Origin: Paramecium pentaurelia
Lineage: Eukaryota; Ciliophora; Oligohymenophorea; Peniculida; Parameciidae
NCBI GenBank assembly: GCA_905183005.1
Contig: CAJJDO010000151.1
Span: 68,978-132,977, forward strand
Length of the DNA stretch: 64,000 nt
Reading direction: 5' to 3'
A program made the position numbers and the translations under genes. The notes below the pieces were generated by a model. It had not been told where the DNA came from and made no database searches. It saw only the letters and a list, made by a program, of their open reading frames with translations. This document shows positions 1 through 12,103 of the stretch, in pieces (within the stretch, counting starts at the first letter, position 1; each line of letters starts with the position of its first letter).

Positions 1-2158
1 ATTTCACCTAAAGAGCACTGTAAAATTTAGTTTATCTTGAAGATTTATTTAAGTGTAATCCTTCAACATATTATTATTCCCATTCTTCATACTATTCGTT
101 AAGCCAAAGAGTTTCATCTATTAGTGGATTATATTTTGAGTATAAATCATTATGCTTAAGGCTTTTTCTTAAGTCTACTTTAGTTTTATAGTATTAGATT
201 TATTTTTAAAAAATCCAATTAGTTTATAATAATAAGGATAATAATATGAATAGAATAAAAGCTAAAATGTAGAATGATGGTTGAGTTAGTGGAGAAAGTT
301 TTAATATAGCATTCATAATTTTGGTTGATCCTAATTATAGAATTAAAGTATAATATATATCTATTTTATAAGAATAAAATTCGAATTTAAGTTCTTCTTT
401 AACTCCATAATTAATAACTTTTTACTTATTTACCCAGTAGGTAATAAATAAAGCTATTAGAGTAATAAGATAACATATGGGATATAGATAACCATAAAAG
501 GAGCATAATCCAATCATAATAAATAATTCAAACTTTTTTTTATTAAGGTTCATTTCCTTAGTGAATAATTGATAAGATTCAAATTATGTAAAAGTAGAAT
601 TCTTATTTAAATATTTGTAATAAATAGTTTTTATAAATTTCCAAACTTATACTTCATCTATTATACTAAGTATAATCATTGCAATGGCATCAATCAATAT
701 TATATTAATAATATCTTCACTAAACCCACTAGCACACCAAATCTTTTTTTTTCTTTTATCTACTTCATCGTCCCATTTTTTACCATAAAGAGTTAATAAT
801 ATACTACTTAGTAAAATTAAGAATTATTCAAGTGTTTCTATGACTATTTTGATCATTTTTGAATGAAATTTTTAGAGAAATATATTTGCTTCATAAAAGG
901 TTAACTTAAAATAAATTTTTTTCAGCAGCATTAACAAAAGACCAATTGATAAACTCAGAAGTATATTATAATATTATTAATTTCCACTTTTACCAGTATT
1001 TTCCATAATATATTCACTTTTAGCCTATTAAACAGGTAGAAAAATCATTTGTACACAACAGGCAATAAACTATTTGATAAAAAATCTTTTCCTATTATAG
1101 TCTTATTTGTTTGTACTCCAATTTACATCTGATGGCCTTGGACATTCAATGACTAAATAATCATTTTAGATTGCTTTTTTAAATTTGATAGCTTCCTTCT
1201 TAAAAATTAAAAAGATTATATTTACTTCATAAGAAAGAGTTATAAATACTTCACCAGAAAATGTCAAAAATTATTCTCGATTTTTCAGAATATAAGTTTA
1301 ATCTACAAATCTACTAATGACATTTTTCAAAGAGCTAATAATAATAAATTATATATCAACATGCCATTATTTTGTACTAATTTTTCCCTTATTTTAATTT
1401 TTAATTAATTTTCCAAATGTTCTTGATTATAAATTAAACAACAATCAATAATGTTAAATTTTTCATCTTCATCTTATTAATAATTTACAAAATAATTCAT
1501 TATTGTTGTTTTGTTCAATTACGAAAATAAATTAAATATCTAAACCGAACAAACTGATATAGTTAATTCACTATCAATCTCTTGATCCAAATTATAATTA
1601 ACATTTTTATAATGTGATATATATCGAAGAAAGGCTAATTATATCAAAATGGATATGATATATAATATGTCCAAAATGTAGTCTAAAAATTATTATTATA
1701 ATAAACCATAGAAATTTTCAGAATCAACTCTATTAAAGATTGACAATAAATTATATAAATTTTATTGACAGGTTTCATCTTTTATGCATTAATCTCCTTT
1801 AAAATTCTAGAACAAATTGTAAATCCCTGCAATAATACTATTTATAATCATTAAAATTTACAAATTTATACTAAGAAGGATAAAGTTAATTTTAATGAAT
1901 AAAAAGAATTTGTAGGCTGTACCATGCACCATAAATTCATTTAAATCTGTTAGTAGAGGATATTTTATTGAATTAATATGTAAGTTACAACAAGGACATC
2001 TTTATGAATCATTTATAACTTCTTTATGAATAATTTGAGCTTTCTATCAATTAAATATACTTATTTACGCTATGATTCTCTGCCTATTAGAAGTTTGGTG
2101 GGGATTTTAATAAATTTACATTGCGAATGAAATCTTACTCGTCATCTTATGAATCCAT
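1..2158 (-). CDS. CSC1/OSCA/TMEM63-like membrane channel, 3'-truncated by window edge
   Basis: The gene reads on the minus strand in the ciliate code from the ATG at 2158 and runs off the left end with no stop. Two short introns (2044-2068, 1335-1360) keep it open. The protein has an acidic N-terminus, a Cys pair, several hydrophobic segments and a large cytosolic stretch carrying R-P-S-D-V-N-W, which resembles the A-P-x-P-x-D-I-x-W signature of the 7TM region of CSC1/OSCA/TMEM63 proteins. More membrane helices follow in the fitting order. Known members are mechanically or osmotically gated cation channels; that role here is inference. The second intron starts GTTG rather than GTA, so that junction is less certain. 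Gene order gives no functional clue. Confidence 0.6.
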
Positions 2159-2371
2159 TAAAAAACTATTTCTTTAAGTAAAATATAAAATAAATAATTT
2201 TTATTCTATTTATTTAAAGTTATAAGTATATTGGTTATATATTTATCAAAATAGATCCAAGTTGAATGCGAAAAATAATTATCTGTATAAGATTGTATTG
2301 GGCAATTACATTAATTAATAAATAATCTAAAGAAATAAGTTCTTAAAATTATTTTATATTTTAGCAATATT

Positions 2372-3471
2372 ATTAACTAAGAAGAAATCTGGATTGCCTT
2401 TAATTTTTGTTTTTTTGAATTAATTAACATAAATAAGAAATTAAAAAATTAGATTATTTTTTATAGAGATTATTATTATCTAGGATATAAAAAAATATCA
2501 TTAAAGAAGTAAACTTGTGAATTCCTTCATTTATCCAATAAATTGATAAAAAGGTAATGGAGTACCTAAATTGCTTATAAAAGGAGTTGGCATTCTTGTT
2601 TCTAATAGTTCAGGAAATCCTTAAACTATTGAATTAAGTTATAACTTATATTTAGATTTTAATTTGATACCTGAAAAAGATCTCCTCCAATATTACCCCA
2701 TATTCTCTTATGATTTGTATATAAGAGATTTCCAAATATATTTGCAAATCCAACAGTATACAAAGTCATCTAAATAATACTAATAACATTACCATATTCA
2801 ATTTAGCATAATGGGATTGTAATTTCATCATAATTTTTATTGAAAGTTAAAACTATTTATTTAAGATCTTTTATCCTTCTTTGAGATTGTCTAATTATAC
2901 TTTTAAGACTTTTAATTCTTTTTGGTAATCTATTTTTTATAAACTCTTTTTGATTTATAAAACTCTAATTGTTTCTCTATTGTTTTGTCTAATAGTAGGA
3001 TGAGTAAAATAAGCTTTTTAATTTTCTTTAGATTTGATTTTGAATCCATATTTATTAAGCTATCTCATCAGACTTTGGTAATTATTGTGTTTGAAATTGG
3101 AAGGCAATAATTGTTTCTTAAATTCATCTACATTCCATATAACAAACCCATGTTCATGCCATCTTATGATCTAATCATTTTTAGGATTCTATTAAATATA
3201 TTTACATCAATACATCAAGTATCTCATAGAAATGCTTTAAAAATTTTTATCTTTATTTCTCTCCATTATTTTCAAATTCTTCTTGAAGTTCTTTCATGAA
3301 TTAGTAAATTATTTTAAGTATAAGATTTTTATATTACTATCATTAGATAAAATAAATATGTTTAAAAATCAATATTATAGATTGAATAATGATTAAAATA
3401 ATTATAAGTATTTTAATTATTCAAAGTGTAATTAAATTAACTAATAATTATTTATTAATAAATTACAAGTG
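2372..3471. repeat. Direct repeat 1, copy a (assembly duplication)
   Basis: This 1100-bp stretch is repeated at 3473-4572 with no difference seen by eye. The two copies are separated by a single N at 3472. A perfect tandem repeat ending exactly at an N is what results when two overlapping contigs are joined without merging. It contains a complete HSF-type gene. Confidence 0.9.
2527..3297 (-). CDS. HSF-type DNA-binding protein (copy in repeat 1a)
   Basis: A 240-residue transcription-factor-like protein with two introns (3189-3213, 2770-2792). Residues about 18-110 form a heat-shock-factor-type winged helix: F-L-K-H-F-Y-E-I-L-D, then a W-x2-x-G-F-V-I-W strand, the L-L-P-S-N-F-K-H-N-N-Y recognition region, R-Q-L-N-K-Y-G-F and a closing T-H-P. 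A coiled-coil stretch of about 40 residues follows, as in HSF trimerisation regions, then a Gln/Leu-rich tail. The first intron lies between the first helix and the N-P-K-N-D segment, the same place as in the second HSF-type gene at 29238. Heat-stress regulation is not shown; many ciliate HSF-fold proteins are uncharacterised. Confidence 0.8.
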
Positions 3472-3472
3472 N

Positions 3473-4572
3473 ATTAACTAAGAAGAAATCTGGATTGCCT
3501 TTAATTTTTGTTTTTTTGAATTAATTAACATAAATAAGAAATTAAAAAATTAGATTATTTTTTATAGAGATTATTATTATCTAGGATATAAAAAAATATC
3601 ATTAAAGAAGTAAACTTGTGAATTCCTTCATTTATCCAATAAATTGATAAAAAGGTAATGGAGTACCTAAATTGCTTATAAAAGGAGTTGGCATTCTTGT
3701 TTCTAATAGTTCAGGAAATCCTTAAACTATTGAATTAAGTTATAACTTATATTTAGATTTTAATTTGATACCTGAAAAAGATCTCCTCCAATATTACCCC
3801 ATATTCTCTTATGATTTGTATATAAGAGATTTCCAAATATATTTGCAAATCCAACAGTATACAAAGTCATCTAAATAATACTAATAACATTACCATATTC
3901 AATTTAGCATAATGGGATTGTAATTTCATCATAATTTTTATTGAAAGTTAAAACTATTTATTTAAGATCTTTTATCCTTCTTTGAGATTGTCTAATTATA
4001 CTTTTAAGACTTTTAATTCTTTTTGGTAATCTATTTTTTATAAACTCTTTTTGATTTATAAAACTCTAATTGTTTCTCTATTGTTTTGTCTAATAGTAGG
4101 ATGAGTAAAATAAGCTTTTTAATTTTCTTTAGATTTGATTTTGAATCCATATTTATTAAGCTATCTCATCAGACTTTGGTAATTATTGTGTTTGAAATTG
4201 GAAGGCAATAATTGTTTCTTAAATTCATCTACATTCCATATAACAAACCCATGTTCATGCCATCTTATGATCTAATCATTTTTAGGATTCTATTAAATAT
4301 ATTTACATCAATACATCAAGTATCTCATAGAAATGCTTTAAAAATTTTTATCTTTATTTCTCTCCATTATTTTCAAATTCTTCTTGAAGTTCTTTCATGA
4401 ATTAGTAAATTATTTTAAGTATAAGATTTTTATATTACTATCATTAGATAAAATAAATATGTTTAAAAATCAATATTATAGATTGAATAATGATTAAAAT
4501 AATTATAAGTATTTTAATTATTCAAAGTGTAATTAAATTAACTAATAATTATTTATTAATAAATTACAAGTG
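3473..4572. repeat. Direct repeat 1, copy b (assembly duplication)
   Basis: Second copy of the 1100-bp repeat, offset 1101 bp from the first because of the N at 3472. The unique flank on the right begins at 4573. The real chromosome very probably has one copy. Confidence 0.9.
3628..4398 (-). CDS. HSF-type DNA-binding protein (duplicate in repeat 1b)
   Basis: Identical in sequence to the gene at 2527-3297, with introns at 4290-4314 and 3871-3893. It should not be counted as a second gene: it exists because the same region was included twice on either side of the N at 3472. The frame, domains and stop are the same in every respect. Confidence 0.75.
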
Positions 4573-5160
4573 TTCTATATTTAACTCGATTTCAAAATGA
4601 TTATTTGAGATAGAAGAGAAGAATTTGAATGCATATCAATCTAAGATTTTATTTTATGTTTATTAATTTTCCTTTGGTGGTTTATCTAATATTGAATAAT
4701 ATTCTGATATACTAAATTATTTTATTATTTAAAAGCATTATGGTAATATTATTTTCTTAAAGTTTTTATGAATGAATTATTTCATGTTTAATTCTAATTA
4801 TAAATATGACTATTTACATATAATAATTCAAGAACACTAAATTAATATTTATTTAATTTTAATTAAATGAGTATTCAATTTGTTGTTGTCTTTTTATGTA
4901 TATTTGATAATTAAATCTCATTTTATATTGAACATTCTTTGATATTATAATATATATCGTTAATTCAATAACAATAAGTTAAATTAATCATACTGGCTTC
5001 TATATTGTTTTTTTCTCAACTAATATTGTAGTTATAAGATATTTCTCAATTTATGATAAATTATTAAATATATCATCAAATTAATAATCTAAATAAGTAT
5101 TGAGTTTCTAAAAGTTGTAATAATTTTTAATTTAATTTTTCATATAGTATAGCCTTTATT
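4573..5160. other. A+T-rich intergenic stretch
   Basis: No reading frame on either strand here shows coding-like composition. It holds runs of A/T and short palindromic AT patches. Nothing else was recognised. Confidence 0.4.
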
Positions 5161-5358
5161 TCAGCCATTAAGCTGATATCTATTTTCTTATTCTATGTTA
5201 TGTTGTGGATCTACAAACAGAAGTAAAACATTTAAAGGTTCTTGGAATTTGAAGGGATGATTGAAAATAAAAAGTAAATGACTGAACTTTTAGAATTGAT
5301 TTAGTTGATTTATTTGAGAATGTTCAAAAAGATAAATAATTATTATATAATTCATCAT
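5161..5358 (-). CDS. Small uncertain ORF (65 residues)
   Basis: Reads from two adjacent ATG codons at 5358 to a TGA at 5161. The middle has a coding-like look (F-I-F-N-H-P-F-K-F-Q-E-P and L-L-L-F-V-D-P-Q-H). It overlaps the 3' end of the next small ORF in another phase, and no GT-AG intron was found that joins them. It could be the last exon of a longer gene with a sequencing indel, a decayed gene, or chance. No family recognised. Confidence 0.25.
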
Positions 5359-5590
5359 AATTTGTTACATGTATTATAGATGGTTTCTGAATTTAGTCGC
5401 TTGTTGTATTTTTTAGGATTATATAAAATAATGAAAATTTTTCAACTTGCTTAATTATATTAAATAGTTGAAAAACTGAATATCCTCTTCTTTGTTTATT
5501 ATTGATTAACACACTTGAACTAAGAGAGCTATGATAAGACATGTAATTAACAATATTTGTTTCAAATATAATACACACACATATAGTCAT
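5324..5590 (-). CDS. Small uncertain ORF (88 residues)
   Basis: Starts at the ATG at 5590 and ends at a TGA at 5324 when one TAA is read as Gln. The N-terminus is hydrophobic and Cys-containing, and the middle has a basic R-R-G patch. It sits between two other minus-strand ORFs in different phases, which suggests one interrupted gene over 5161-5889, but no splice sites were found to connect the pieces. No function is proposed. Confidence 0.25.
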
Positions 5591-5619
5591 TATTTAGTTT
5601 TATCCAGAAATTTAACAAT

Positions 5620-5889
5620 TCAAAGTTACTCTTCATCTGTCTCTTCATCTATCATATCCAACTAGGATTTAGTTGGTGCTTTGATAAAGTGGTGATGTTT
5701 TTATTTCAAACAAGAAAGTAGGAATTTCGATAGATCTTCAAGTGAAGTACTATCATCAGCATTGATTTCAAGTTTGAGAATTTAACCTTTCAAATATAGC
5801 TTCTCATCCTTTGATATCAGTTTTAAATCAAAAAGCCCTTACAAAGTTTAAAAGCATTATTTGTAAAAGGTATCGTTCATAAATTACAT
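5620..5889 (-). CDS. Small hypothetical protein (89 residues)
   Basis: Intronless frame from the ATG at 5889 to a TGA at 5620. The protein is mostly helical by composition, with a Leu/Lys-rich middle and an acidic C-terminus (D-E-E-T-D-E-E). Codon choice is coding-like, with TAA/TAG used for Gln several times. No family is recognised. It may be the first exon of a gene continuing into the two ORFs below it, but the phases do not match. Confidence 0.4.
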
Positions 5890-6883
5890 GATGAGTAATT
5901 AATTTTCAATTTATATATTTAATTAAAAATCAGAAATTTTTTTAAGGCTTTTGCGTTAAATTTGAGTAAATAAACGGGTTCAATGAATATTATATTGTCA
6001 TTAATTATTGTAAATAAATTCTTCATTATCCAGTATATATAAATAATTGATAAAAATGAAGATGTAATATAATTGATCTATTCACTATTATATTTAATAT
6101 ATAATCTAATTTATAGAGTTTATAATCATTAGAATTAATGATGGGATTATATAAATAAGAAGAGTGTGAAAATAGCAATATAAAAAAGTTAATATATATA
6201 TATTAATTAAATATAAGTCCGTAATTAAAATTACTAATATAATAAATACATAAATTATTTTATAATCTAATCTTGTTCTTATCTGATTTCTAATTTACAT
6301 TCAAAATTATATTATATCAATTTAAATACTTTAATCTAACATATTTAATTTATCAAAGAGTATTAAAACTTTCATTTATGATTTAACATTGATATGTATA
6401 TGATTATGTTTATGTATATAAAAATAAATCTTAATTCTTTATTAGAAATTATAATAATAATATAAGATTAATTACTGTTACTAACTAATTGATTATTAGA
6501 ATATTAAAATTTTAAATTAGGAAAATTGAAGATATATTATTTGTATTTAATTATATTATTATAGATTAATATCTTATCTCGCATCTATTAAATATCAATT
6601 TATGTAAACAATAATTATTGCAAAATCTCATAAGGTTGAAAGTGGTAATATTTATTCAATTCAATATTTATTAAGTTAAGATATTGTTCAAATCTCGATA
6701 GAATGATTTTATTAATAGAGTTAGATGATATAATTATTTGATTATTTAATTAGAAGTAATTAATATGTCAATTTAATGTGAAAACATTTATCTTATTATT
6801 TATTTTAATATTTTTATGGAGTTCTTATAAAGAAGTTAATTAAATGAGTTTGATTGATTGAATATTAAAATTATCAAAATTAT
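5890..6883. other. Long A+T-rich intergenic region
   Basis: About 1 kb upstream of the divergent genes at 5889 and 6884. It is very A+T-rich with several TATATATA-like patches (for example near 6190) and no supportable gene. It probably contains both promoters, but no specific element could be identified. Confidence 0.4.
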
Positions 6884-8451
6884 ATGAGAAAGAAGTTCAC
6901 TTTACAGTTTTCACATCCAACAATTGAACAAGCTTATTAAAAAGATAGGTTATTGAAATATTTATGGATAAAGAAAATACTGGCAATATTGATTCTTTTG
7001 TTTTCGATAGTTGGATTAATTAGTTCATTTTTTTATGAAAAATAAGAAATTATGTATTGGGAAGTTGGTTTTACAAGCTACAGCATATTTTTGGTAATTA
7101 TCTCTCTTAAGGGATCTCCAGAAAAAGTGAAGGCTATCTTTTAATTCACAAATATACTCTTATGTATTTTGTAGATACGTGCTAATTATTATTCAACACC
7201 TTAATGTATTTATTTGAGTGGATAAAACATTATGATTTTCAACATGATAATGTTTTATTTTTCAAGTATCTAGGAAGCACCTATTTAATTAATTTTCTTT
7301 CTTGTTTCAAGATGTGTGATAACTGCATTAGTGAATGATATGTTTATGGGATAAGATTTAATATCAATAATAATAACAACTCTTAGTATACTAATTTTTA
7401 TTTATCAGAATGATTAAATTCAAAGAGAGCATTTTTTATTGCAATTCTCCGATAAACAATGGGGTATCAATATTATTTAATTACAGAATAAACCTTACCA
7501 GTTGTTATTTAGAGTCCATTTGTAATGTTTACTTTTGATGAAGAAAGATTGAATTTTAATTTAAAAATTGCTAATGATATGACAGGAATTTGTTGGGATA
7601 ATGAAAAGGCACCTTCTGAAAATTTAAGATTCTTTTTGAGATCTTTCAAAATGGGCAATGATAATTTAGAATAATATTTAGTAACAAGAAGTAGAACATG
7701 TAGTGATTATAAGAAGATTTATTAATTCTAATTAAGGATTTAAAGAAATGAATAAATTTATGGAACAAAGAAATATATAATTAGATTTTCTGATTTTTAT
7801 TTAAGAGAATAAGTATTCTTAATTGTCTTTGATCAACATGAATAAAAGATAAGAATCTTAGAGAAAGTGAAAACTGCTTTAATCTAAGGTATAAATTAAC
7901 ATTAGAATTTAACAATCAATTTCTTATAAAAATAATAATAATTACTTTAAAATCTTATTGTATCAAATAATTCTATAAGTACTATTTATAAAATGAAGAT
8001 TCATTGTATGTATTTCATAGGAAAATATACTCAATGTAATAGTTTTCAAGAAATTGAATAATAAATTATATAAATTAATATTACTGATATGATAAAAGGA
8101 TTAATACATATCTATTGTATGGCTTATAAAACAATATAAATTGAATTCTCAAGTAGTACTTTTGAAGATATCTATATTTTTAGTAATGAATAACTATTGA
8201 ATATTTTTTTAGTAATCATATTCTAGACACTTGTTAGGATATGTTAAAATGGAAAAACAGTATTTATTCACATTAGTGAAACAAATAAATAATAAGATTT
8301 GGAATTAATAAAGATTAGTGTTTTATTTAATAAGTCAGAAGAACTCAAATAAAAATTAGTATATAACTAATTATTTTATAAAATATAAGTAAGATTAAGT
8401 CCAAAAGTAGATATTATATCTAATGATAATTGTAATCATCATATATATTGA
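6884..8451 (+). CDS. Multi-pass membrane protein, family member A
   Basis: A 514-residue protein with one CAG-ending intron (7464-7486). A short basic N-terminus (M-R-K-K-F-T, then E-Q-A-Y-Q-K-D-R) is followed by about six hydrophobic segments over residues 30-205. Then come a polar stretch with a charged W-E-Q-T-L-P-V-V-I-Q-S-P-F linker and a cytosolic half. That half contains a helix around Q-H-Q-N-L-T-I-N-F-L-Q and later strand/helix units. The layout (membrane domain, linker, helical hairpin, alpha/beta domain) is like a sensor histidine kinase, but no H-box, N-box or G-box is intact, so kinase activity is doubtful. Members B, C and D in this window are clear relatives. The intron sits at the same codon as in B. 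Confidence 0.75.
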
Positions 8452-8586
8452 CTAGCATGTCATTTTGAAATTTATAAAGATCTAAATTTATTGAATGCAA
8501 TTAGGATGTTAGAAGAAGATATAGTATGACTCGATTTTTATTTAATTTATTTTACTCAATATATAGACAATAAACATATATTAATA

Positions 8587-9913
8587 TCATTATGATCTGA
8601 TTTTATTGACAAATGATATCTTGTCAAGTCTAGTAACAGATCTTCTACTATAGATAATCTTTCTTTTACTAATAAGTAATATTTAATCTTCATCTTATGA
8701 TTATCTATAAGAATTTAATTTAGTAACACTTGATGATCTACCATTCCCAAAACCTATTCCAGTTAAAGTTAATTTAAATAATTTTGTCTATTCTTTAAAC
8801 CATGAATGAGTTTAAATGTCAAAGATATTAGCCCTTTCTTTTGGATGATAAACAAAAATCTGACTTAAAAGATTAATTAAATCCTTTGAGACAGTTTTTT
8901 TTGGAATACTGTAATTACATTAAATTATATTTCTATATGTTTCAGAAGGATTATTTCCATCAAAAGGGAGTCTTCCAAATACTAATCCATATATTATACA
9001 TCCAACTGCCCAGACATCTTAAGAAGGTTATACAAATTTGTATGAAGAGGACAGAACTTCTGGGGCAAGATAAGATAATGTACCTACAACACTATCAATT
9101 TATTTTTATTGTCCAGCATAAGTAGAAACTCCGAAGTCAATAATTTTAATCTAATTTTTAATTAATAAAAACTACTTCTTTAGAAGACGTAGAAGTAAGC
9201 ATGATATTTTCTAATTTAAGATCACAATGTACAATATGTTTTTCATGACAATAGGCAATTGCATCAACTATCTATTTCGAATATAGTCTAGCATCTCCTT
9301 CAGTTAATTTGGCTATAATTAAATATAAAACATAGTATATACAATTAGCTTAATTTAAGAGTGATCCACCATTCAAATATTCCATAACCATTGTAATTTC
9401 TCTTTGATTTTGTGTTGCTTAACTTGTTGAATAGTTTTCATACAATTTAACTATGTTTTTATGATCCAATTCTTTCAAAATTAATTATTCTTGTGAAACT
9501 CCATCTATTTCCTAACCTGACCATGTTTACTAACTAATTTTTTTCAAAGCTACTAATTCCTTTGTTATTTTATGCCTTCCAAGCAAAACTATACCTTGAC
9601 CTCCTTCTCCAATTTTTTTGATGATATCATATTGTTATTAGATAATATTTGGCTTACTATCTTTGTTACACAGTTCTACAAATAGTGTAGTACCTTTTGT
9701 AATGTTTATCAGATCACTTTCCTCTACTTCTTATCCATCAGTATTGAAGAGTCTTATGAATTTAACTTTTCTTGTCCAAGCAATTTAGATCAATTTCATT
9801 ATATCTGAAAATTTTGTTTTTTAGTTTAGTAATAAACACAAAGGGTTAAAATTTGAAGAAATCAATGTGCAAGATCGTACTTATTTTTAAAAAACAAATT
9901 TAGGAATGCTCAT
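8587..9913 (-). CDS. Serine/threonine protein kinase, non-RD, CAMK/SNF1-like
   Basis: A 412-residue kinase with three introns (9805-9837, 9313-9342, 9151-9175). It has the Gly loop G-E-G-G-Q-G, A-L-K-K, catalytic H-C-D-L-K-L-E-N, I-D-F-G and G-T-L-S-Y-L-A-P-E, then D-V-W-A-V-G-C. Cys replaces the Arg of the usual H-R-D, a non-RD kinase, so it probably does not need T-loop phosphorylation. The first 75 residues precede the kinase domain and are not recognised. The start at 9913 depends on a 33-nt intron ending in CAG; a shorter protein would start at the ATG at 9799. It lies between two members of the membrane family, which may be coincidence. Confidence 0.8.
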
Positions 9914-9938
9914 CTATTTAATTATTATTATCAAAAAT

Positions 9939-10110
9939 TCAATATTCTGCATCTTTTTTAATTGTTAGGAATGGAATATAAAATTAATCTTTCAGTTAGA
10001 TCACAATATCAAAAGGTCTTTATAATTAATTTTTATTTGGTCCTCCTTAAGTATCTTTGTATGTCAGTTAAGTGTATTAGGTTTTGTAATATTAAAATTA
10101 AATTTATAAT
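9939..10110 (-). other. Open frame without a start, between kinase and membrane protein B
   Basis: A minus-strand frame ending at a TGA at 9939 reads well for about 45 codons (T-Y-K-D-T-Q-G-G-P, later P-F-D-I-V-I-Q-L-K-D). It has no ATG and no obvious splice acceptor. It could be a remnant, or an exon of a neighbour whose junction was not found. Confidence 0.2.
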
Positions 10111-10163
10111 ATTATATTTATGATATTCTTATGAAAATTTCTAAATTTCTTAAAATATTATAA

Positions 10164-11766
10164 TCAATTATATTCTTGAAATTTATTCAATGATTTCAAT
10201 TATGACACATCTTTATACAATTATATATTGATTCCATTATCACTTTATCTAATATCAGTTTCTGGAGAATGCAATTTTAGATACATTCTTATTACTAGAT
10301 TTTTATTCAGGTTTTCTAATAAAATATAAGAATTTAGACAATTTATTTAAATAAATAAAATTTCTGATTTTGAATACATTATAATTCTTGTTCTAAATCC
10401 TAAATCTCTTGTTGTTTTTCTTAATGTCATTTATAACAATTGAATAATAAAATCTTAAGACATATCTTTATAATGAACTACATCAAATTTATTATCAGTG
10501 CAATCAAATTAAATATTAACATCAGTATATGCTTTTTAAAAAAGTGATATTATGGCTATAAACATGTGTTTAAAATCAATAGAGATTGTTTCAAAATATT
10601 TATTTGCTTATGAAAATGAATTTGATATCTTATATTTTCCTTAAAAATATAAATGATGAAGTTTTAATTAATATAATAATTGAATTCTAGATGCTTCATT
10701 TTATAAACTCATATTGATTAATGATGCTTATTTTTTTAAGAAGTTAGATACCAATTATTAATGTTAACCAATCAAATTAATTAGATTATTTTTAGTAGAT
10801 TATATATATTGTGCTTTTTATTATGATTATTCTAATACAATTAAAAAGTTGTCATCTAAATGATATAATTCAGCTAAGAGAATATTAGTTTCTTCAAAAT
10901 CAGCAGAATCAAATTGATTTGGTCTAAGTGTAAATTAATTTAAATCAAAAAATTTAGATTGTTTTTCTATTCGATTTAATATAAATTATTCTATTGATAC
11001 ACCAGATAAATGTTATAGTCTAAGAAATTATTTAAAATTATCTTCTTATGATAATTCATTTGAGCAATATGGAAATCTATCTATTTTACTTGAATTCTTG
11101 TATTTAAAACTCATTCTATTATGATCAAATGAAAATAGAACAAATGGATCACTTATTACAGAAGGTAATAATTAATCTAAATAGATATTATAATATACGC
11201 CAATCATTTCCTTGATTATTACTCAAAAATAACAGTCTTCTTTATTTGTCTATAGTTGATATTACAGAAATAAAACAAAGTGGACATAAAATAGATAATA
11301 CAATTGAACAAGTATCAGTTTAAGAATCAAAGAGTCCAGCTATAAGTAATTTGAAAGTGGTTTAAAAAAAAATGTTGATTACTGCCAATTTAAAATCAAT
11401 AATTAGTAGTATTGTTGTATGTGCAATTGCTAAATTGGTGCCAAGAATAAATTAATTTGTACCTTATTAATCATGAATTTAAAGTAAAATAAGCAAATTA
11501 TTGATAAAGACCATGCAAAATATTGCACCAGATGAACAGAATTTTAAAATTAAAACATACATCAGTATTATAATGGATAAAATTGATGATGTTATTAATA
11601 TACCCACAACATTTTCTTTGTGTGCAAAATTTATTAATCTAATTAATGTTATGATGAAAGATAAGAAGGCTATCTTCTTAAAGGTATCATAACAATATTA
11701 TTCTTTTTCTTTTTAATATAGACATTCTAAATGTTGCTACCTAAAGGTTTATGTAAATTTATTCAT
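10164..11766 (-). CDS. Multi-pass membrane protein, family member B
   Basis: A 526-residue protein with one intron (11177-11198). It starts M-N-K-F-T, like member C, then L-Y-Q-K-E-K. About six hydrophobic segments fill residues 30-215. Next is the family linker N-D-W-H-Q-L-L-P-S-V-I-S-D-P-F-V-L-F, followed by a cytosolic half with a helix I-G-Q-H-Q-Q-L-V-S-N-F-L-K-K that lines up with member A. The intron falls at the W of the linker, exactly as in A, showing common descent. No catalytic residues of a histidine kinase were seen. A reading frame at 11501-11692 on the other strand is only its antisense shadow. Confidence 0.75.
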
Positions 11767-12103
11767 TGTTTTATTAATAACTTAAATATATATATAGTGT
11801 ATATATAAAACAATTAATATATATCTAAGATTTAATTAACAATTAAAATATCATAATAAATGACTCTAAATAATAATAGTCAGAGTTACCATTTTTTAAT
11901 TAGTCTTCATTTGTATTTAATTCTATCAAACAGTTGCATCTAAACTAAAAAGGAGATTTTTAATTACTTTTTATAGACAATATATGAAGTTAAATACAAA
12001 AATCTATAAAAATGTTTGTTAGGATTTATTAAATAAAAATTAAATTTCTCATTTAGAAACAAATAAAATTAATTAGATTTATATTAAAATAAATAATATC
12101 TAA
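11767..12103. other. Intergenic region between divergent genes
   Basis: About 340 bp between member B and the SF-assemblin gene. It is A+T-rich with TATATATA patches near 11800. No gene or specific signal recognised. Confidence 0.4.

Noticed and set aside
2372..4572. Two tandem HSF genes as a real gene duplication
   Set aside because: The copies are identical by eye, including the intergenic DNA, and meet at an N; a biological duplication would show some differences or no N.
11360..11375. Apparent frameshift in member B at an A run
   Set aside because: A recount of the run (nine A) shows the frame is continuous and aligns with member A without a gap.
11501..11692. Plus-strand 63-residue ORF
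   Set aside because: It is the antisense of the membrane region of gene B, whose minus-strand frame aligns with member A along its whole length.
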